A DNA stretch of 64,000 bases from Marthasterias glacialis (GCA_911728455.2 OU452233.1:17569926-17633925); one strand, 5' to 3'. Positions 11,345-44,500 are shown, counted from the first letter of the stretch. Translations and numbers: made by a program. Notes: generated by a model not told the origin, from the letters alone.

Positions 11345-12634
11345 GTGTCACCCCCAAAACGGTAAATTAACATGGGCTGTGAGTCAACAGGGGGCGCTAT
11401 CAGACGAAACTTCGAAATAAATTACGCCGTATGAGTACAGCATCAACGGGGACAAAATCCATTCAACTCGGACACGGCCTGTGTGAAAATCTAGAAATTT
11501 AACCAATCACAATCGTGACCTTACACAGCCAAAAGCATGCGATTTATGTGTGGTTTGCACGCAGCATTGGCTTGTGCGTGGGACAGTATTCAAGAAGCTC
11601 AGGTTTGTCTACAGTGAGGAGGCGTTCTTTATTTTAGAGAGGTTGCATGACCCCGGGAAAAGTTGGTTTGGTAGCCATGTTGGGTACAGCCTTGTACAAA
11701 CTCAATGGCTGGCGTGTCGTCTGCTGAATGAGTTCCAGCGTCTGTTTGTGCAAGCAGCATTAGAAAAGGGTCTCGGGTGACGTCATGTGAAACCTCTCTA
11801 TACAAATAAATTGATAATTATTATTTTTAGAAGACCTTCAGTCTTTGCAGCTTAAATTTACTTTTTGCGAGAGAAAAAAAGAACTACCTCAACGCATTTC
11901 CAACGGGCTTCATGGTAAAAATAAGCTCAGTTGTCTCAAAACGCAGCACGGTTAAAAATACAACAGCGCCCTCTGTCGACTTACAAAGGGCGCTTCAAGC
12001 AAAACGTAATTTTTTTGACGCCACCTCCTTGTCAGTGAAGAATATTTGGAGGGAGGAACGGGTTATATATACTGCTGGGTACCCCCAGTCCACCACACCC
12101 CACCCCCGCCCCTTCTTCATGCAGACAGAAAGTTTGTGTCGGCCTAATCCAAAGAGTTCTTGTGGTGTGCTGCTGTTTTGTTCAATTAACAAAACTCTTG
12201 AACGAGGTTCTTCAGGAGTAACAGCCGACAAACGTCTCGGGCAGTTTGTGTCCAAATCCATTGCGAGTGACGTGTTACAGAAACCCGACGTAGCACTGCG
12301 GCTGCGGTACTCTCGAGGCATGTAAACAAAATCAACTCCAGAGGGCGTCAGAAGTCTAAAACAGTGTAGCGGAATATGTTAAAATGCCGCCGGAAATACT
12401 TACTTGTGTGTCTTTACAAATTAGAAGCAAATTTGTTTTCGGACAGACTAGAGACGTAGCGATCATTTTGAAACTAAATCGCGTTTGGCATTAGACCTAA
12501 TACGATGAAAACAATGACTCGACGATTCTTCGTATACATTTTATCATAATCAGTTAGCATAGTTTGTCTTCAGACGATTTACAATGAAGAAAAGAAGGGG
12601 CGAAAAAATAGTTCCGCTGTACTCGTCCTTCACC
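11345..12634. other. Intergenic, no supported gene
   Basis: Several short open frames overlap here but none has splice support or a recognisable family. It contains three CTCF-like cores: AACAGGGGGCGCTAT at 11386, CAGCGCCCTCTGTCGA at 11964 and CCAGAGGGCGTCAG near 12338. Confidence 0.4.
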
Positions 12635-13130
12635 CGTCCTTAAGATTGGACGTAAAGCCGTTGGTCCCGAGTGCTGTGTACTGCACGTAGAAGAACCCAG
12701 TACACGTATCGTAAAGAGCATGGGGTGGATTTCACAAAGCGCTAGGACTAGTCTTATCTCGAGTTAGGATGAGTAACTCGTCATAACTTGTATGACTTGT
12801 CATAAGTTAGGACTAGTCCTAAGTTAGGACTAGTTTTGTGAAATCACCCATGGGGATGTAACCAGGGGGAGTGTAGGGGTGGGAGCACCCTCACTCAGAA
12901 CCTTGTCCCCCCTTGCCCCCCCCCCCGATAAGATCGAAAAAAATGCACAAATGAATGGTTTGATGCATTAAATAGACCCACATTTATGTCTTTTTCCCCG
13001 CTCCCCCTCCCTCCCCCATACACATTTGTGGTTACGCCACCGATAAAGAGAAGGGGTTTGCCCCAGTGTTTCTGGTATGGTCTGGCAGCCATATGCACCA
13101 CATCACATGTATCCCTTTCGAAGGTGTTGT
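12635..13130 (+). mobile_element. tRNA-derived SINE body interrupted by nested insertions
   Basis: 12645-12718 and 13044-13110 together match the body of the SINE at 45160-45478 (on its minus strand): GACGTAAAGCCGTTGGTCC, CAGTACAC, AGAGAAGGGGTTTGCCC, GTTTCTGGTATGG. The join is interrupted by 12719-13043, flanked by a 7-bp duplication TAAAGAG (12712-12718 and 13044-13050). The insert is a copy of the C-rich repeat (GATCGAAAAAAATGCAC and ACGCCACC near its right end), and a palindromic MITE (12725-12848) sits within it. Confidence 0.65.
12725..12848. mobile_element. ACTAGTCCTAA-type palindromic MITE
   Basis: Ends GTGGATTTCACAAAG and CTAGTTTTGTGAAATCACC are imperfect inverses. The interior is repeated TTAGGACTAGTCCTAA units. 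CATGGG flanks both sides (12719-12724 and 12849-12854), a possible target duplication. Confidence 0.65.
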
Positions 13131-13297
13131 GTTATGGTTGCTTCGTCTCACAACAATCTCCACCAGATTTGATAATCGGCGCCATGAGTGTCATTTATGA
13201 CAGACATGGCGCATTATGAAGTAGGTCCCTTTACACTATTGTTATCATATTACCCGCACCTACTGAATAGTAGAAACTGATCATCCGAAAAAATATC

Positions 13298-13382
13298 TAC
13301 GTACACGATGATTATCGTGTACGTACACGTTAAGTCAAAACCTATCGTGTACGTACACTATAAGATAATCGTGTACGTAGCG
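13298..13382. repeat. CGTGTACGTACAC palindrome cluster
   Basis: Four overlapping copies of ATCGTGTACGTA or its inverse lie within 85 bp. The outer ends CTACGTACACGAT and ATCGTGTACGTAG are exact inverses, so the stretch can fold into one long hairpin or into smaller ones. Confidence 0.6.
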
Positions 13383-15120
13383 ATAACTTAAGAGTGAGAA
13401 TGTCTTTTAATCACGTGGTGGCAATGCGCTTCCGTACTGATGAGCTTAAATTGTCGTTTTAATTCTACATTTTAAATACAGCTAAGGTTGAAGAATTTGA
13501 ACCAAAACAATTTGCCGTCGCTTATTTAATCAGATTGCCAAGACCTAATAACTGAGTCTGATTTGAACGTGAATAAAAACCCTGAAAATAATATGGTTAT
13601 TCCGTTTTCACACACAAAAAAAGCGACCGCCGAATTTGAAGAAATGTTTACAGGCCGTTGCTTGTAGTGTGTTTCTTACCAACTTGAGGATTGGAATTTA
13701 ATTCAAACCTCCCAAAACAGTGCTGTAAACTGTTCTTTTCCTAAAAATTGTCAACGTTGTTTTTCTGTTTTCTAAGAAACTGCAGTATCTGGACGACATA
13801 ACGATGGCAGAACAAAATACAGTGTGCATAGTTCGTGATTGGGGCATCCACACAGACAGAACATCTGAGGCTAGTGCTCACCAACGTCGCTGGGGACATA
13901 AAACTGACAGCCGCCTACAAAACAGAGTCATTAGGCCCTTAAGACTGCCGCATTAATGTCATTATAACCCGTCATTAAACACACCTTCTGTGACGGAGTT
14001 TGCCAGACAATGGGGCCACAGCCGCGGGTTCGGGACGCCTCCACTGCGGGGCAGCCCGGCGCTGCTTTTCTGGCTTCCACACAAACTGGTAAATCTCAGA
14101 GTCTGTTTAAATAGAGAGTTATTACACCCAAGTATTATCGTGGAGCAACTTGCATGGTCCTTGCTCTATGGTATTTCAAGCATGTCGTGATTTTGTTCTA
14201 ATTCAACCATCTTAGAAAACCTTGAGATCAACAAGTTTGAAATGTACCCTCGTTCTGGGGCACCAGTTCTCAAAACTCAATAACACCTCTTCGTTACATA
14301 CGGCCATAGGTACAAACTGCAGCTCAAACCTGGCAAAATGCAAGCGGGAATTGTGGATTGGTATGATCTTTGTCTTTAGTGCACACCATTTATTGATAAG
14401 ATTGATTTTATGAGACATTTATCACCTGTGCTCCTTTCAAGTCAGTGCAAAGCGCTGTTCATTGCATGGCTTGATAGTATTTCTTCTGGAGGAAGAGTTT
14501 GTTTACCAAATAAAACTTTGTGCCTAGCGATATTGCAAATGGGCTCAAGTTTGACTTTGACATACAAGGGTTTTGTAAGTTCAGTGTGCACTAACGCTTG
14601 GTCCATTATAGTTTCTCCGTAAGAGCATGGAGGTTCTACCTCCATGGCAAGAGCGATGGCCAGGTCTGGTCCTCGGTTGCGCTGAGAACAGAATCCCTTT
14701 AAAAAGGGATGTGGCTGGTACATCGTGAAATGACGTAAGACTCTGTCATAATGCCCATGTATGGATTCCTAATTCGTCCCCAAAAAAAAAATTCACGCAC
14801 GATTGCCGTTGTTATGGACGTTAGTGCAAGTTCTAGCCCGGATGTTTTAATGTTCAGTTAATTACAATATTCCCAGTCGGGACCCTGGACTGCATTTTTA
14901 CAATGTTGTGACGTCGTGCTTGTTGTAAGCCCCGCACCTTTAACAGCAAGCCAGTCGGCAGATGGGGGTCTTTTTTTTATTATGATGTCCGGACACGTGG
15001 TGTGTGTAGGTGATAATACTTACGCGGTAATCACTATTATTGTATGACTGTGAGATGTACAAAATAGAAACTTGGTGATTTGCCAGCTATTATGGTGGGG
15101 TAGATTACCCCCTAGGAAGA
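13383..15120. other. Intergenic, upstream of CHRDL
   Basis: No gene recognised. A perfect small palindrome (GCCATGGAGGTAGAACC and its inverse) lies around 14629-14650. Confidence 0.35.
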
Positions 15121-15438
15121 CTGGCTCCCGGGCAGTGACGCCACAGCTCCCTCCGTGGAATCCGTCAGGAATCCAGACTGGTTATAAATTCAGCGGCGAG
15201 AAAACATTACCCACAATGCTTATGTAAACTCTGAAGTGTCGTCTGCCTCCACTTTCCTAGGGATGTCACTTGGAAATCGGATCTCCGTTAGTCGACATTT
15301 GTTCAACTGGCGTTTGTAACTGAATGTGGATTTAACATTAGCCTTGTCATCAGCACGCATCACTGACTGACGATTCGTCTAAAGTCTGGAATTTCAGAGA
15401 TAGACAAACTTTGTCACCAGTTCAAATATTTTTCAAAG
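15121..15438 (+). promoter_or_regulatory. Putative CHRDL core promoter and 5' UTR exon
   Basis: A TATA-like TTATAAAT (15182-15189) is followed by about 240 bp ending in a consensus donor, CAAAG|GTGAGT at 15438/15439. The next coding exon at 17572 begins at a strong acceptor (TTCTTATTCCTAG) a few bases before its ATG, so a non-coding first exon must exist upstream. This is the best candidate I can see; transcript evidence is lacking. Confidence 0.35.
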
Positions 15439-16667
15439 GTGAGTCCTATGACTGTTTTACCATCTTTTAATCATTTTCCATCTTCTGACATCAATGCTGG
15501 AATCTTTTTCTTCATTTTAAATATAATTTTTAATTCACTTAGTTCTAATAAGCAAGGTGAAAACGGTTCGAGTTAGTAACTTCTGGTAATGTCTGCGTAG
15601 TTGTAAGTTCCCGACGTTTCAGGCAGTAAACTTTTCATGTCTTCAGCAAAGTTGAGATATTAAAATAGGCTTCCAGAGTGTGGAAATTCCACATTAGTCG
15701 TTGTCTTTGCTTGGGAGACATTTTTGAGGTTGCCCCTTTACAGTGCTACTGTTTTTACTAAGACTACTTCAAATCTAGCGTCCGAAACTCTCGAAACTAA
15801 GCCTATATTAAACAAATTTAAACCTTTTTTATCATTCGGCTTCCTAATTGTTAATGTAGTGTTTTTTTCTTCTTTCTTTCTTTCATTCTTTTTCTTGTTT
15901 TTATTTATTATTATTATTTGTTTAACTTTCACTCTCGTGAATCTTCCTTCACATAACATTCTTCTTCTTTTCTTCTTCTTTCTTTGGTTGCTAACATTAA
16001 TTGTTAACATTAATTTATTTCATTTGTTTTTAAAATAAGTGTTTTGATGCTTTGCTGAGGCAGTGCACTCGGAGAAAAGGAAGGGGTTCATCGGGGGCCG
16101 TTCACCCCTTCGGTCTCTCCTGTAAATAAACTATTTAAAAAAAACTTCTCGGCCCCGGTGTCCAAAATAAATATTCGATGCGTCGAAAGTGTTCAATATA
16201 TATCATTTTCATTTTCATTTTACAGCTTGAATTTTTCGTTTTTGTTTTTTGTTTTCACGTGTGTCGGTCAATTTTCCCCCATTTCCAAACTTGCTTAATT
16301 CTACCCAAGGGCCGCGGATTTTTAAAAGGACTGTAGTCTACATGAGTACTGTTTAGCCGACCCCAGTGCGCCCTACCAACCGATCACAACGGAAAACCAG
16401 TAGCTTTTTCTGCTCATTTCATGCCTCACGGCAGACCGAACAGCTGACACGTCAATGCCAAAATCGCAATGAGTCTCTAAGTTTTGTTACCCTCGAGTGA
16501 TATACCCAAACTGTCAAAGTTGTATATGGAAGTCGTCTATTCACTACCACCGGAGGGGCACCGCGTCTCGGCGGAGAGCCTCCGCTTCGCGCCGGCTCGA
16601 GCACCAAACCCCGCCACCCGTAACTGTCAAAACATACAACACGTACAGTGTCGTTTATACCAAAGTA

Positions 16668-16712
16668 CCCCCCCCCCCACCACCACCACCACCACCTCCC
16701 CCCCCCCCCCAA
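16668..16712. repeat. C-rich and CCA microsatellite
   Basis: Low-complexity run of C with (CCA)n in the 5' UTR intron of CHRDL. It creates poly-Pro, Thr and Trp pseudo-frames on both strands and has no coding value. Confidence 0.7.
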
Positions 16713-17191
16713 CCTCCTTCCCGTCACACAACCAATTTGACGTGCGCTGTGTGCACACTACCAGTCAACGCGAACAGTACTCAGCGACTGTTTCATGTTA
16801 GGAGTCAAGCCATGCACGTAAATAATTGTGTACGCCGCCAGCCCAGCGCGAGCCTGTCAAACCCTGGCCGCTTGTCATAATTCTGATCGCCTGTCTGATG
16901 TATGAATCACGATCGTCCATAATGTGTTTACAGCATTTTTATAGGGGGACGTTTGCGGCTGGGAAAAAGTGCAGGGTGAAAAAATAGCCGGGGATCATAC
17001 TCTAAACCGTAAACTGTCACACGGAGTGCGTTAACTTGGCTAAAAAGTTTAACAGATGATTAGAACAGGACTCCACCGTCCCCGGGACTGCCGATTTCTA
17101 CCCAACCCCACCCACCCCCTCCACCCTCAAAGAAAGAAGAAAAATACATTAGGAATTAGTACAAAAGAGAGTGTTTGAGACACTGATTGTG

Positions 17192-17435
17192 CACTCTTAA
17201 AACCAAAGTGTTAAATAAACACCTGAAGAGTTGGGTCAGTGCATGACAATGCTTTGAAAGAGTTAAATATAACTCAATTGAAGATCTAGATTTACACTTT
17301 TAAGAGTTAAATCTCAGCTTCTGGAACGCCAGATTGACACTTGTATTAGTTGAATCTAACTTTATAAAAGTGTTGTCACTGACTGAACACTTAAAAGTGT
17401 TGATTTAACACTTTCATATTGTGGAGTGTGGGGAG
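17192..17435. mobile_element. MITE with AAGTGTTAAAT inverted ends
   Basis: The left end carries CACTCTTAAAACC then AAAGTGTTAAATAAACAC. The right end carries GTGTTGATTTAACACTTTC then GTGGAGTG, the imperfect inverse. The interior is rich in AACTCTT/AAGAGTT motifs. It lies just upstream of the CHRDL signal-peptide exon. Confidence 0.6.
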
Positions 17436-17575
17436 GGGTGGAACACCCTCCCCCAAAAAAAAAAAAAAAAAAAAAAAACTGCCGTTCTGTAATATTGTTT
17501 TATTTTACCTTTAACTTGAACAACATTAAACCTATTTTTTGTTCATTTGCATTGTTCTTTCTTATTCCTAGCGTG

Positions 17576-38063
<20,488 letters not shown>

Positions 38064-39365
38064 ACGAGGCATCTTGACTCGCTTTAAAAAAACAAAAAAC
38101 AAAAAACAATGAAGCTTCTTTTGTCGTTCTTGTACCCATCGCCTGCAGACTATCATGGCCTGTCATTTAATTTATCTAAGTAACACCATTATAGAAAATC
38201 TAAAACGCATTATTTCGCGAACGCGCTTCCCGAACTGAGTGCGTCTTTGAAGAAATTTAGTCTGGACACACTTTTTGCTCAATATTCAAGCATTCGTTAC
38301 TATCACTATGACAAGTAATGTGGCGTGACTACCACACATAAAACCAGTTTAAATCCCCACGGAAAAAAGAATGGTTTTGCGTCATTTTAGGGACCCGAAA
38401 CCTAGCTTAAAACCTAATTTGTTTTTAATGGTTTATGAGGAGTCTTCGTTGTGGCTGCTCCACACACAATCTTGCAACAGTTGCTAAGACATGAAGCAAA
38501 TAATTTGTTAAAGGTAATAATAACAAAGTAACTACGAACACCTTGCTGGAAACATTTTAATAAGTGCTGTGATTTACATGAAGTAGCGCTCTGTAAGAAC
38601 TTATTATTATTATTATTATTCAGTTTTGACTATCTGTGTCTGACGACAGGTAACAGAAAAACTCAAAAAGAACAGGTGGTTACTTGGAAAAGTCTGCTGC
38701 CACCTAGAGTTTCAAAAGAGTCATGCCCCATCCAGGACCCCGTGTTCAATAATAACATCCCATAACAAAATGTACTTTGTAAATAGTAAAACTTTCTAGC
38801 AAACAGATATGTGTGCATTTCCTAAGTATTATATTTAAAATCTGATTGCGGTATGGGCAACAGAATTTGCGAAGAAATTTAACTTTATTGGCAGTTTTCA
38901 ACTGCGGACGTCTTGTACATTAAAATGTCTATTAATTGTTTTAAAAAAATGAAACGACCGTTTCAATTAATAATATATGATGATATTATTATTATATATA
39001 TATATATATATAATACCTTTATGAATATTCATAAGATGTAGAAATAAGATGAACATTCATAAGATGTCATAATTGTTTGTTCATTTTTTTGCTACGAGTA
39101 AATGCATGTGATTTAACTGAAGTTATTGTATACAAATAGTTGGCATTATTCGGCCAACAGGGTACCGCAGTTGTACAACAGGTAAATACAGGAGCCTACA
39201 GTGAAAGTCTGCAGCACATACCTTGACATAGTTCGGTCTTTGATGGTCTGGTCTTATTTCGATGGATTCAGTACTGCACAGCCAAAAGAAAACATGATGT
39301 TGCCTGTGGCCTTTGGCCAGGCATACCATTCGTACCACAGTGCAGAGGTTTAGTGAACAAACTGG
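38064..39365. other. CHRDL 3' flank, no gene recognised
   Basis: Sequence after the CHRDL stop, including presumed 3' UTR. GTCTGCTGCCACCTAG at 38692-38707 is the inverted arm motif of the 2251-2393 MITE. An (AT)n run lies near 38993-39012. I saw no convincing poly-A signal close to the stop. Confidence 0.4.
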
Positions 39366-39536
39366 GCTCAATTTCAGATCTTGCCCAATTTGAAACATTG
39401 CTGAACCATTTTGTTTAGCAAACAAAATACTAGCCAGAATGAACGCAGTATTTTGGCTGGTAACCTTCTGGTAAGCAGTATTATTTTATGCTTAGCTACT
39501 TTTGGTGCTTAAGTAGCTCTATGAAATTGGACCCTG
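39366..39536. mobile_element. GGGCCCAATTTCATA foldback MITE, copy 3 (eroded)
   Basis: TGGGCTCAATTTCAGA at the left and AGCTCTATGAAATTGGACCC at the right, with the interior TTGGCTGGTAACCTTCTGGT. Same family as 25459-25653, with more changes. Confidence 0.65.
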
Positions 39537-39872
39537 ATGGATCCAAACAGAAGGAATTGGGAACGAGGATAACTAGAATGAGAACCAAGTACAACTTGCA
39601 CTGTGTAGTATTATTATGTATTTTATTACAATTACTTTAAACATTGGAGTGCATAGTTATAGAATATTACCAGAAGTTACTTACATACATAGGCCGTTTA
39701 CGAAACCACGGCATGGACTTGGGCTTGGGCTTAGGCTCTGTCAGTTATTTTGAAAACGTGTGCTTTCCTTTACGGGGATTTAAACAGGCGGACGGAGCAC
39801 AAGCCCAAGCCGTGATTTCGTAAACGGCCATAATGTACCTCTGTCTAGATGTATCGTACAACCCAGAGCATT

Positions 39873-40360
39873 CCTTGGACCAATTTCACAAAACCTGTAA
39901 GCAGAAGTTTGCTGCTTAACGGGGCAGCCCTTTAAAAGGGGCTGTGTCGTCATGATTATAGCAGGCCTGTAGCTGTGCATGGATAGACAAACTCTCATCC
40001 AGATACTGCACGGGCAGGCGCTTGCGGTCAAATCACAAAGGGTGCCGTCTTTGTCAAACTGTGACGGAAAACGCGGGCACGCACGCGCGCGTGTAGTGAC
40101 TGGGTTATTCCCTTCACTGCTATAATCATGACAACACAGCCCCTTTAACACAATTTCTCTTTCTTGGAAACTGCTTGCCATTGGCAAAGCGAAAGGCAGT
40201 AAAAACGTGCAAGCTAACGAGTAATGCAACAATGCAAATCAATTGCAAATGCACATGTTTGCTGTCAAATCTCCTAGATCGTTCATCAAGTACTCGCTTG
40301 TTAACGTACATTTTTTTTCTTCTGCTTACCAGAAACAGCTTAATGAAATTGGGCCGAGTT
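39873..40360. mobile_element. GGGCCCAATTTCATA MITE, copy 4, split by another MITE
   Basis: The outer ends GGACCAATTTCACAAAACCT and CAGCTTAATGAAATTGGGCC belong to the same family as 25459-25653. The copy is enlarged by a second palindromic element at about 39934-40146, whose arms are AAAGGGGCTGTGTCGTCATG and its inverse CATGACAACACAGCCCCTTT. TTTAA lies at both outer edges of the inner element. Confidence 0.7.
39934..40146. mobile_element. AAGGGGCTGTG palindromic MITE (inner element)
   Basis: Thirty-base arms: GTCATGATTATAGCAG at the left and CTGCTATAATCATGAC at the right are exact inverses, and the outer portions match with one or two changes. The flanking TTTAA suggests a TTAA-type target, but the exact ends are uncertain. 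Confidence 0.7.
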
Positions 40361-40704
40361 CTAAACGGGTACGATTCTCAATTGGCACTCTCATAGAACA
40401 GTAACAACACGTGCCCTGTTGCCAAGTTGCGCATTTGTGTTGCGAACCACTGGTACCCCCCTCCCGTACCCCCCTCCCCCCCCCCCAGAAAAAAAACACA
40501 TTTTAGAGCATGGTTAATGTTCCTGGTAGAAAAAGTGAACACTGTTTGAAATGGAATGAACCAAACTTTTCAGGTTCGTTGATGCTCTCTCTTTCATTCA
40601 CTTTATTTTGTCAGAGATAATCAGAGAATTACCAATTTTAAGGCATGCAGACAACGATGGTGAATGTCAAAGACGAGCATCCGCACTTTGTGTGACCCAA
40701 AACT

Positions 40705-40945
40705 AACATGAAATAACAAACCTGTGAAAGTTTCGGCTCGATCAGTTATCGGAGTCACAAGAAAGTAGTGAAAATGTTTTCACTTGCGAGATCAAAACTA
40801 ATTGTTTTACTCATTTCTCGAAAAACTATAGCATTTCAGGCAGAACCATTTCACGGGACGTCTTCTACCATGACCCATCTTTATACCATGTACGTTTTGT
40901 GTAAATCTGTGAACATTTATATTTTCAACTTTACCAATGTTAGGC
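40705..40945 (-). repeat. Diverged relative of the GTCTCAGTGAGAC repeat
   Basis: Shares AACAAACCTGTGAAAG, TTTATACCATGTACG, GTGTAAATCTGTGAACATTT and CTTTACCAATGTT with the inverted copy at 17925-18240. The central palindrome is lost. Confidence 0.5.
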
Positions 40946-41527
40946 ACACCTTTAAAGTAGCAAATTAACACAACTCATTGTGAGCAAAATAAAATAAATG
41001 CATTTGGGGTTATGCCTTTCGTACACTACTCTTGCTGAAAAATTTAACCAGTGGCAAGGCACTGCTGTGGAGACGAGCGACTTGAAAAAGAATGAGCATA
41101 AAAAAAACTAAGTTTTTTGTACATGTTGTATGTGCACAAAATTGTACATTGAATAAATAAAGTATATACTGCAGTGAAATGCATAACGAGTCGAGTCTGG
41201 GTTCAAACTATGTAAATTGGTTGGTCATGTGAGGTGTATACAGCGCTGTGATTGGCTGTTAGGAAAGCGAACAATCCTATGGGCAGGTGTTAGGCTATTC
41301 GAACGTAAACTACCCCCACTTTACTCAGACTGTTTTTTTGTACGGAGCTGAAGCCAATATGAAAGTAATTACAATTCTTTAACACTTCCTTTGAAATGAA
41401 TATTTATCTCATTGAAGTTTTTTATACAGATTATTGTTTTAAATGTTGGTGTTTATCTTTTACCTCACATAGTCTTAGCGCTGTGCAGTGGTGGACATTA
41501 TTCGTAAATATTGTTAAGTTTTTGTTC

Positions 41528-44500
41528 TCATTTTTTCTTAAAGAAACTCATCAGCGATCTTTGTTTTGCCTTCCCGCTGCCACTCCCACTTCCAGGTGAG
41601 GTCTTTTTCTTACCCTCATCTTCTCCTCTGTCTGCCTTGGCTCCTCCCTCATTAGGGCGTGACTGAGATGGTAACGAGCTGGGCGTGGTCTTTGCAGGCG
41701 GGGCCTCATCTTCACTGGCATCTGTGGAATCACTTTCCCACACCTTTTCAGTGACTATGATGACAAATTAAAAATGAGAAATCACAGTAATAAGAACAAA
41801 TCATATTTCAACATCATAGAGTTCTACAGCCAGTTCGTTATACTAACAATCTACACATACACACACTCTGAAAGGCAAAACCTACCCATACAACCCTCAT
41901 CGTCGATCGTAGTCTTGCTTCTTAAAACTCTCTTCCGTTTGCGCCTCTTCCCGTTGCTTGGTTCGGCACGGGGTCCATGGGATGGCCTTGCCGGAACTGT
42001 CTTCTCTACTTCCTCGTCAGAGCTGTTTCTCTCCACCGGGGGAGGAGGTGGGGTGGGCGGAATCGGACTGTCCTCCATGTCTGAAAACGGCGAAATTTTG
42101 AATGTAAGAAAACACTACGAGAAATACGCCAAGTTTTGTAGTGATGCATTGAATGTATCAGAAACCTGGTGAACAAGTCAGTCCAAAAAAGGTTTGAATA
42201 CTTTGTGGCAGGTCACTATTCTAGCATCCTCTCCTGAAATTTAGTAAAATTTGAGAGACAGTTTCAGCGTGTTTGATGTTCAGAAACAAGTGCAAAGGAA
42301 CATGGGCATTCAGGTTGGCTCAGTGATTTCTTTCCCTGCCTTTCACCTCTGTGGACCCCGGTTCGAATCCCGGACCAGAGCCTTGCATGTGGATTGGGTT
42401 TTCAGTCCCTACCTGATTCCGTGAGTTTTCCCTATTTGGGGTTTTCCTCCCACATCTACAACTATTATTTCTTCAACATCTTCTCTGCACAGGTATCTTC
42501 AGGCCTACGGGTCACTAGTCGCTTTTGAGGGTCCCTTGGTTTCATTACCAGAAACATATAATAATAATAACAACACAGTGATTGAAGCTTCATAAGACGT
42601 GAATGTTGTTATAACTGCCGTGATAAAAAAAAAACTGCAATTGTTGCTTTCCACAGTGGAATTTAAAGGTACTTGTGTAGCTTAAGATGGACTTGTCTTT
42701 GATTAATGACAAGGTGTCAAGGAAAGCATGATTCTCAACAGAACAAAGGCACAGAAGGAAAACAAACCACTCAGTTCTTCTTCACTCTCGCTACTACTGC
42801 TGTCTTGTTGTATGATCCGTCGTCTGCGTTTTGATGAATGCCTGTGGGAGGAGTCATCTTCTGTATCATAAACAAAGAAAGGAACTGATGAAATAACAGC
42901 ATCGGGATAAAGAATATTGTTTTGGTTTGAGACTTTCATCAATGTGTGATAAGCTCTGTACTTTCTGAGTCCTGGGCACAAGGTGCAACCTCGAACCCAC
43001 AACCCTTGCATCCTAGAGCAGTGTCTTGAATGCCAGACGGCCGAACTAGCTTTCCTCTAACCAGGTGCACTCAAAAGGTCTAGCGGTTTAGACATCTTCT
43101 CTAGGGGATTTGTGGGTTCGAACCCCACCAAAGTACCCTGTGGACTTTTCCACGAGTCTCGAATATCCTCAGTATAGACCTTTATCATGCTGCCACCATC
43201 TTGGTCATGTTCCCTGTATCCAGTAACAGTAATAGATGCTAATATTCATTGCACAAAAAGGAACCAGACCATTTGCCCTACCAGCCTCGGTTTGGTTACA
43301 TTGGTTTGAATGGGCGAAAATTAAGATGGCCGCACCATGATAAAGGTCTATACAGTGGTTACCAAAAATTGTTGTACGGGTAAAGCTAAAAGATAAAGTT
43401 AAAAGATTCAAGATCAGTTGCTGAGCAATCTTGTACAAAGATCAAAGTACTGACTTTACTTCGGACGGGTGAACAACTCACCCGAATCAGAATCTAAAAC
43501 AGTTTTGGTTGCTTTTCTCTTGCTTTTCACCGCTCCATCAGTCTTCTGTTCCTGGACTGGTTTCTGGTTAGATGTTCTAACCACGGGTTCTGAAGGAACT
43601 GTTTTGGGGGGCGGAATGCTTTCCTCTTTCTTGACCTTGGTTGTAGAGGGTTTGTTCAGGAAGGCCATCATGCCCCCCTTGGTCTTGCTACTAGGCTGTT
43701 GAATCAAAACAACAAAGTGGAAGACAATAGTTTGATGTAGGGACTCATTTCTTCTGATGAGAAACAACTTCTCAAATGGGACAAGCAAGCAAGAGTTAAC
43801 CCAAGGTGGTTCTTTACTGAAAATCAACTTCCTAACCTTGTAAAAAAAAGTTCACGCTGTTCATAGTTTCACCAGATAATTTTGGAAGACTTTAAAAAAC
43901 TGGAATAACTATAATGCTCTCCTTCGACCCATGTTTGTACCATATTAAAAAATGAGATGATGTTTACAATACAAGGATGAGTCCTGTTGGTGGAGAGAAG
44001 GGTTGATGGACTTACACCCTGTTTCTTTGAGGTCTCCTGTTGCTGTGTGGCAGTCTCGTCTCTCGCCTTCTCCTCTGATTTCTCTGAGGAGCACTTTCCG
44101 CCTGCTCCAGAGAAAGCTTTGAATGATGTTAGCTGACCCTTCTTGGGTTTAGAGGCCAGACTCTTTTGTGGCTCCGATTTGAGATTTTCAATGACATGTT
44201 TCTCAGCGTTCCCGTTCATCTTTGGTCGTGGAGGGGTATTTGTGGCATAAGCGGGATCGTTGCCTGACTGAGCTGAAAGCTCTGCCAGTTCCTCTGAGGT
44301 TCTTCGTTTGGCCTCTGTGCATTTTATTGCACTGTATCTGCAAAAAGAAACACCAAATCAAGGTTAGCTTTCTTCAGATAGTATGAAGCGATAAAATAAT
44401 GCATTTCATACCAGTCTGAAAAGACTTTTTCAAAAGTCATGGGCAACACAATGTGTTGTACTAAGGAAGCAATCTTAAAATTCAAAGCGCATGGAGCACT

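Noticed and set aside
11912-12325. 137-codon open frame
   Set aside because: No domain, no splice partner, and an antisense frame of similar length. Likely chance.
16452-16880. Poly-Trp and poly-Pro frames
   Set aside because: They come from a C-rich and CCA microsatellite.
43077-43140. A true tRNA gene suggested by the GGGTTCGAACCCC box
   Set aside because: The rest does not form a cloverleaf, and the sequence continues into a SINE body.
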